DNA from: Chloroflexota bacterium
Lineage (GTDB): Bacteria; Chloroflexota; Dehalococcoidia; GIF9; UBA5629
Length of the DNA stretch: 33,785 nt
NCBI GenBank assembly: GCA_016875925.1
Contig: VGOO01000005.1
Span: forward strand, 1 to 33,785
Direction: 5' to 3'
The position numbers were made by a program, and so were the translations under genes. Position 1 is the stretch's first letter; the number at the start of each line of letters is the position of its first letter. Below the pieces are notes generated by a model. It was not told where the DNA came from and did no database searches. It saw only the letters and a list, made by a program, of their open reading frames with translations. This document shows positions 28,433 through 33,785 of this stretch, piece by piece.

Positions 28433-29068
28433 GTGGGTTTGGAGTTGACTCGAGCCAGGCTGCTGGAGTACCTGAGCCGCGAAATAAGCGACAAGCGTGT
28501 CCTTCAAGCGATGGCTCGTGTGCCGCGTGAGCTTTTCGTGCTCCCTGATTATTACCACTCTGCCTACGAAGACATCCCGTTAAGCATTGGCTTTGGCCAG
28601 ACTATTTCGCAGCCGTTTATTGTTGCCCTGATGACTCAGGCTCTAAAGATTAGAGGCAATGAGAAGGTTTTAGAGGTAGGCACCGGGAGTGGCTATCAAA
28701 CTGCAATACTGGCAGAACTGGCTAGGTGGGTGGTAAGTGTGGAGCGCATTCCTCAATTAGCAGAGTCAGCTAGGGCAGTTCTGGAGAAATTGGGCTACAA
28801 TAATGTAGAAATTCACCTGGCAGGGACAACCTTGGGATGGCCGAGTGAAGCTCCCTACAACGCTATACTGGTTACTGCTGCCAGTCCTCGTGTCCCCGAT
28901 AGCTTGTTGAGGCAACTAGCTATTGGTGGCAGGCTGGTTGTGCCAGTAGGGTCGCGATGGGAGCAAGAGCTTTACCGAGTTACGAAGAGAAAAGGCGGAA
29001 ATTCCGTTGACAGATTAGGCGGTTGCCGCTTCGTACCCTTGATTGGTGACGAGGCATGGGAAGAGTGA
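28433..29068 (+). CDS. pcm: Protein-L-isoaspartate O-methyltransferase (GTG start)
   Basis: MARVPRELFVLPDYYHSAYEDIPLSIGFGQTISQPFIVALMTQAL; VLEVGTGSGYQTAILAELA; GGRLVVPVG. Confidence 0.96.
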   Translation: MGLELTRARLLEYLSREISDKRVLQAMARVPRELFVLPDYYHSAYEDIPLSIGFGQTISQPFIVALMTQALKIRGNEKVLEVGTGSGYQTAILAELARWVVSVERIPQLAESARAVLEKLGYNNVEIHLAGTTLGWPSEAPYNAILVTAASPRVPDSLLRQLAIGGRLVVPVGSRWEQELYRVTKRKGGNSVDRLGGCRFVPLIGDEAWEE

Positions 29069-29077
29069 ATCTGAATT

Positions 29078-29335
29078 CTAGGTTAACTCGTAATTGACTA
29101 AACAACCTTCTTTGGCATCGATTTCTATTTTGAACAAATACTTGTTCGCGGTCTTATCTATGATGAATCTGTCGAATACGCCGTGAGACTGCGTGTTCAT
29201 CTCTCCATGCAATTCGTATACCTGGGCGTTGTTCCTGGTAATCAGGCGGTTGTCTAGAAAGCGAATCTTGGAGTTGAAGTACTTATCTTGCAGGAAAGCT
29301 TGTGCGACATTCAGTGCTTCGTCCTCAGTTAACAT
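29078..29335 (-). CDS. Hypothetical protein
   Basis: 90-aa ORF (29078..29350); likely start at the internal ATG (MLTEDEALNVAQAFLQDKYF...). No family recognised. Confidence 0.55.
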   Translation of the reverse strand: MLTEDEALNVAQAFLQDKYFNSKIRFLDNRLITRNNAQVYELHGEMNTQSHGVFDRFIIDKTANKYLFKIEIDAKEGCLVNYELT

Positions 29336-29444
29336 AGTGTTTCCCCTCAATAAGTGATTTTTGTCTTCCGCCAGAGATTCGGACTCATTGTTTTTTAGAA
29401 ACTTCCCAATCGTTGGCCAAACTTAGTTGTTGGCGAAGTAGTCA

Positions 29445-30122
29445 TTATTTACTGTGTGATGCTGTGATATAAGCACTCTCTATAGGTACACCTGTTTTTG
29501 GTACCAAGGCGCCCACCGGGCAGATTGCCACGCAGGCAAGGCATGAGTTGCACCCTGCTTCTGCCAATGGGATATCAGATATGGTAGTGACGATAGTGCT
29601 GATACCCCTAAAGGCGAAATCAAGAATTCCAGTGCCTTGCTCGTGGCATATCCAAACGCATTTCCCGCATAGGACGCATTTGTTTCGATCATATATGATT
29701 AAGGGATGGCTGGAGTCTATGGGCAATCGCTGGGGAATCTTCTTGAGCCTTTTGGGTTTCAACTTAAGGCCGAGGCGGCTGGCGATACGCTGCAATTCGC
29801 AGTTTTTGTTCTTGGCACAGTTTTTGCAGTCGAGATGGTGGTGGCTCATGAGCAATTCAAATGCAGTGCTCCGCAATCTCTGCACCTTTGGGGTGTTTAG
29901 ACGTACCCTCATGCCATCTTTGGCTATTTCTGTGCAGGAAGTAGCTGGGCTTGGTCTGCCATCGATTTCGACGAAGCATAAGCGGCAAGATGCAAGCTGT
30001 GGATTCACATCTCGTATGGCACATAAGTTTGGAATATAAAAGCCGTTATCAAGGGTTGTCCACAGTAGATTGCTACCAGCCTTTGCCTTCACCTCAGCGC
30101 CATCGATAGTCAGGTTGATCAT
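29445..30122 (-). CDS. NuoG/HoxU-like iron-sulfur protein (2Fe-2S, His-Cys3 4Fe-4S, two 4Fe-4S ferredoxin motifs)
   Basis: YIPNLCAIRDVNPQLASCRLCFVEIDG (2Fe-2S); HHHLDCKNCAKNKNCELQ (HxxxCxxC-type); CVLCGKCVWICHE and CNSCLACVAICPVGAL. Confidence 0.9.
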   Translation of the reverse strand: MINLTIDGAEVKAKAGSNLLWTTLDNGFYIPNLCAIRDVNPQLASCRLCFVEIDGRPSPATSCTEIAKDGMRVRLNTPKVQRLRSTAFELLMSHHHLDCKNCAKNKNCELQRIASRLGLKLKPKRLKKIPQRLPIDSSHPLIIYDRNKCVLCGKCVWICHEQGTGILDFAFRGISTIVTTISDIPLAEAGCNSCLACVAICPVGALVPKTGVPIESAYITASHSK

Positions 30123-30173
30123 GCTTGCATTTCGCAGTTGTGGGAATATGCGGGGTTGTTTCCTACATTCATC

Positions 30174-30821
30174 TCAGCTTATGCCTTTTTTATAAGATAT
30201 GTCTATGATTTCAATCGCTTGCCTGTAATCGGCGTTTGAAGTCATGGCTATCAGGGTGTTAATTATCATTTCCTGGTTGGTGGCATTGAGCTTACGAGGG
30301 ACGCTGTTTACATAAACGCTGATGCGTTTATTCCCAGACTTTATAAGATTGCTTTCGACAAAGTCGGTTAAGCTTTCGATGTCATCGATTTGGAATTGCC
30401 TGACACTGCTTTGTAGAGGCTCATCGGTAACTACAGCTACAAGATTTTTGAGACCACACAAAGGTGCTCCTATCTGCTTGCGGTGAACCTCTATCTTAGG
30501 TGCATCGCATTGCTTGAAACCCTCAGCGATCACGATGTCATAGTCCTCATTAAAGAGACGTGTTATCTCTTCAAGGGGAGGGTCGTATGTTGTGGGCTTG
30601 ACTAACACTATACCGTCTGGGGAACTGGTGGCGGTAGCTTCGCTTCCTGCTTGGATATGCCGCCAGCTGTCCTTGCCTGGCTTGTCGGCGAATTCCCTAT
30701 GTGTAGTATGCTTCACGGTTGCCACTCTGTAACCTCTTGACTTCAGCGCTGAAACTAGCTTTTCTATGAGAGTGGTCTTGCCTGATTTTGACTTTCCTAC
30801 TATTGATAGTGTTAGTGGCAT
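30174..30821 (-). CDS. mobB: Molybdopterin-guanine dinucleotide biosynthesis protein MobB
   Basis: MPLTLSIVGKSKSGKTTLIEKLVSALKSRGYRVATVKHTTH; DYDIVIAEGFKQCDAPKIEVHR. Confidence 0.93.
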   Translation of the reverse strand: MPLTLSIVGKSKSGKTTLIEKLVSALKSRGYRVATVKHTTHREFADKPGKDSWRHIQAGSEATATSSPDGIVLVKPTTYDPPLEEITRLFNEDYDIVIAEGFKQCDAPKIEVHRKQIGAPLCGLKNLVAVVTDEPLQSSVRQFQIDDIESLTDFVESNLIKSGNKRISVYVNSVPRKLNATNQEMIINTLIAMTSNADYRQAIEIIDISYKKGIS

Positions 30822-30998
30822 TTTTCTGTTGATCTGTTAGTGTCTTACTGTGCTGGGAATCTGAAGGCAGGATTGTCGTATTTTGAATTTCAATAGTTTA
30901 CAGTATTCGGCTAGGTGATTCAAAATAGCTTGATATCTTGCAAGTTCGGAACACTGTAATGGTTTTGTGGGCTTATACCTTTATTAAAGACTATAGGC

Positions 30999-31028
30999 TT
31001 GAATGTGGAATTATACACACACTATAAT
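30999..31028 (+). promoter_or_regulatory. Candidate sigma70-type promoter for the response regulator/histidine kinase pair
   Basis: TTGAAT (30999-31004), 18-nt spacer, TATAAT (31023-31028), 28 nt before ATG 31057. Confidence 0.6.
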
Positions 31029-31056
31029 CAGGCTTGAGTAAAGTTTCGGGGGTGAA

Positions 31057-31722
31057 ATGAAAAAAACAGCAATCTTGTTAGCCGAAGACCATATAGTTGT
31101 TCGTGAGGGCACTAAGAAGTTGTTGGAATCACAAGCGGATTTTGAGATAGTTGGCGAAGCCAACAACGGCGAGGAGGCTGTGGAACTGACTAAAAAACTT
31201 CGTCCTGATGTGGTAGTGATGGATATAGCTATGCCTAAGTTGAGCGGGATCGAAGCAACAAAGCAAATCAAAGCGCTGTATCCAAGCACGGCTATCTTAG
31301 TGCTCACAGGTTATGACTATGATGAGTATGTCTTTGCTCTGATAGAAGCAGGGGCTGCTGGATATCTGCTGAAGGAAGCTAGTGGTGATGAGCTAATAAA
31401 TGCCATCAGGCTGGTGGTTGCGGGTGAGCCGGTGCTGCATCCAAGGATTATCCGTAAGATACTGAATAGGCTTAGAGCTCCTGTCGAAGAAACTCCGGAA
31501 ACGACTACGTTGGAACCCCTAACAGGGCGTGAGATGGAGGTGTTAGAGCTTGCATCCAGGGGTATGAGCAACGCTGAAATTGCGGATACACTCTGTCTCA
31601 GCGTGCGTACCGTTCAAGCACATCTGAGGAGTATCTTTAATAAATTGGGTGTTGGTTCACGTTCAGAGGCTATAGTCTATGCTTTGAAGAAGGGATGGCT
31701 CAGTTTGGACCAATTGCCTTAG
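31057..31722 (+). CDS. NarL/FixJ-family response regulator
   Basis: Receiver domain LLAEDHIVVREGTKKLLE, DVVVMDIAMPKLSG, plus LuxR-type HTH LTGREMEVLELASRGMSNAEIADTLCLSVRTVQAHLRSIFNKLGV. Confidence 0.96.
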   Translation: MKKTAILLAEDHIVVREGTKKLLESQADFEIVGEANNGEEAVELTKKLRPDVVVMDIAMPKLSGIEATKQIKALYPSTAILVLTGYDYDEYVFALIEAGAAGYLLKEASGDELINAIRLVVAGEPVLHPRIIRKILNRLRAPVEETPETTTLEPLTGREMEVLELASRGMSNAEIADTLCLSVRTVQAHLRSIFNKLGVGSRSEAIVYALKKGWLSLDQLP

Positions 31723-31762
31723 ACGTGAAAGCACTTTTTACTCTGAGACATATTGAAAAAGC

Positions 31763-33778
31763 ATGAGGTATGGAACTTCAGATACCAGGGGGGAGGGTAA
31801 GAGGCTGGTTTGGCGCAACTATCATTTTTGGTTGGTTATCTTGCTTTTTTTGATCGGCGTGGCAGTGGAATACGCAGACGTTTCTGGCTTGCTTCCCAAA
31901 ATGTCAGTTGACTCTTCATTAGGCAAAAGCTTGTACACTGCTGGACGCTTGTTGTTCCTTCTGACTATTCTGTATGCTACATTCATTTTTAGATTAAATG
32001 GTGGACTGATAGCTTTATTTTTCGCTTTGCTTGCCATGCTGCCTCAAGCTATCCTTTTTGATCAAAATAGGTTTAGTGCAGTTTTGGAAGTGACGCTTGT
32101 TGCCTTAATTGGTTCAGTCGTGTGTGCTTGGTCAGGTGTGAGAGAGCACGAAAGGCTACGATACCGCCTGCTTGCCGCAAACCTGGCAGCTACACAGGAG
32201 AAACTGAAGGATAACGTGATGGAAGCTAGCCTTAATGCTAGGAGGCTGGCCACTATCAATTCCATCTCTACGGCGCTTAGCCGATCACTCGACCCCAAAA
32301 AGATTTTGGATACCGCTGTAGGATTGCTGGTGGGAATTATGGAGATAGATATGATACTTGTTTATTCCTGCTATGAGAAAGCTGGAAGGCTTGTACTTAT
32401 GGTCTATGATGGCATTTCTGAGGAAGCGGCACAGAAGCTTGATGGCATCAGCATTGGAGAGGGTTTTAATGGACACGTAGCTGAAACCGGTGAGGCAATG
32501 ATAGTGGATTTTGCTTCCGAGGATGCACAATCAGCTCCCGATGCTATAAAAGGCATGGGTATAGTGTCTCAGGTTATCGTGCCTATGAAATCCAAGGGGC
32601 GTGTCATCGGTACTATTTGTGTAGGGATGCGCACTCCTCGTCAATTTCTGTCAGAAGAAGTCGACTTGCTGAGTACAATAGCAGGACAAATAGCATCAGC
32701 TCTGGAAAACGCATACCTCTATGATGAAGCACGGAGGATAGCTGACAAGCTTTACAAATCGGAAAGGGATTACAGAAGCTTGTTTGAAAATGCGCACGAC
32801 GCTATATGGTTTCACAATTTTGATGGAATTATGCTGGCTGCGAATACGGCAACACAAAAATTGACTGGCTATGATGTTGAGTTTTTGATTGGTATGAATG
32901 TGTCACATTTCCTTTCTAATGACAAGTTACAGCTAGCCAGGAAGGTACGCCAGAAGTTGTTAGCCAGTGAGGTAATTGAGCAACCATACGAACAGGAGTT
33001 GATGCGCAAAGACGGAACTGTAGCCACTGTAATGCTGACCTCGAGTCTAATAACCTTCGATGGCCAGCCTGTGGGGTTCCAGCATATTGCTCGCGATATT
33101 ACCGACGAGATGAGAATGCAGGATAACCTGCGATTTTATTTGCAGCAGATTACGCAGGCTCAAGAGGAAGAGCGGAAACGGATTGCACGCGAATTACATG
33201 ATGATACTGCCCAGTCATTGTTCGCTATTTCGCGGCAGATAGATAACTTTATGCGTTCTGACAGCGCATTGGATAGGCAGCAACTATCTTTTTTGCAAGA
33301 GATGCGCCATCGCATTTGCGATGCGTTGCAGGACGTGAAGCGTTTCAGCCAGGACTTGCGTCCACCAATCATAGACGATTTAGGGCTGCTTCCAGCAATT
33401 CAGTGGCTGCTCAAGCAAATTCAAGATGAGCATGGTGTGAAGAGCAAGCTGACTGTGTTAGGTCAGGAACGACGTTTTACGCCAGAAGTGGAATTGATAC
33501 TTTTCAGAATTACCCAGGAAGCTCTGAGTAATGCTTACAGGCATGCCCGTGCATCCAAAGTGGATGTAATCTTCGAGTTCAGTGAGTCCTCTATTTGTAT
33601 TGTGGTTAGTGACAATGGGAGGGGTTTTAAAGTTCCGGATAATTTTGGTGACTTATCGCGGAGCGGTAAGCTCGGCTTGTTAGGTATGCAAGAGCGCGTA
33701 TCGCTGCTGAACGGGAATATCGATGTCAAATCTGAACCCAAGAAAGGAACAATCGTGACCGTTAGGGCTTCCGTATAG
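31763..33778 (+). CDS. Membrane sensor histidine kinase: transmembrane helices, GAF, PAS, HisKA_3 and HATPase
   Basis: Hydrophobic N-terminus; GAF-like region (LVGIMEIDMILVYSCYEKAGRLV); PAS (DYRSLFENAHDAIWFHNFDGIMLAAN); RIARELHDDTAQSLFAISRQID; VSDNGRGFKVP and GLLGMQERV. Confidence 0.95.
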   Translation: MRYGTSDTRGEGKRLVWRNYHFWLVILLFLIGVAVEYADVSGLLPKMSVDSSLGKSLYTAGRLLFLLTILYATFIFRLNGGLIALFFALLAMLPQAILFDQNRFSAVLEVTLVALIGSVVCAWSGVREHERLRYRLLAANLAATQEKLKDNVMEASLNARRLATINSISTALSRSLDPKKILDTAVGLLVGIMEIDMILVYSCYEKAGRLVLMVYDGISEEAAQKLDGISIGEGFNGHVAETGEAMIVDFASEDAQSAPDAIKGMGIVSQVIVPMKSKGRVIGTICVGMRTPRQFLSEEVDLLSTIAGQIASALENAYLYDEARRIADKLYKSERDYRSLFENAHDAIWFHNFDGIMLAANTATQKLTGYDVEFLIGMNVSHFLSNDKLQLARKVRQKLLASEVIEQPYEQELMRKDGTVATVMLTSSLITFDGQPVGFQHIARDITDEMRMQDNLRFYLQQITQAQEEERKRIARELHDDTAQSLFAISRQIDNFMRSDSALDRQQLSFLQEMRHRICDALQDVKRFSQDLRPPIIDDLGLLPAIQWLLKQIQDEHGVKSKLTVLGQERRFTPEVELILFRITQEALSNAYRHARASKVDVIFEFSESSICIVVSDNGRGFKVPDNFGDLSRSGKLGLLGMQERVSLLNGNIDVKSEPKKGTIVTVRASV

Positions 33779-33785
33779 TGCCATT

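Noticed and set aside
29548-30039. 163-aa plus-strand ORF opposite the NuoG/HoxU-like gene
   Set aside because: Antisense of a CDS with clear Fe-S cysteine motifs; no family signal.

Overview
This 33.8 kb window is mostly housekeeping DNA, and its gene content and order suggest a Dehalococcoidia-like Chloroflexi genome (taxon is inference). From left to right: a partial EF-G-like GTPase (-); a glycerate 2-kinase; a C69/secernin-type Ntn hydrolase; a site-2 protease with CBS domains; two tandem acyl-CoA dehydrogenases; a secreted TIG/FnIII-like protein (-) with an in-frame TGA right after its signal peptide; tRNA-Val(GAC); a vapC remnant; thrS-infC-rpmI-rplT-pheS-pheT; an ADP-forming acyl-CoA synthetase alpha-type gene with an in-frame TAA; a large minus-strand cluster rpsB-tsf-pyrH-frr-cdsA-dxr-rseP-ispG-proS; a Xer-type recombinase; pcm; an orphan NuoG/HoxU-like Fe-S protein beside mobB; and a NarL-type response regulator with a GAF/PAS histidine kinase. 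I see no CRISPR array, transposon, phage module or clearly new multi-gene system. The observations most worth a second look are: (1) the in-frame TGA at 9719-9721 followed by a perfect 7-bp hairpin at SECIS-like spacing; (2) the acyl-CoA dehydrogenase pair with complementary motif loss, suggesting an obligate heteromer; (3) the single in-frame TAA in the acyl-CoA synthetase; (4) a non-canonical ATA start for infC; (5) a short thrS leader with a terminator-like hairpin and a mini-ORF.
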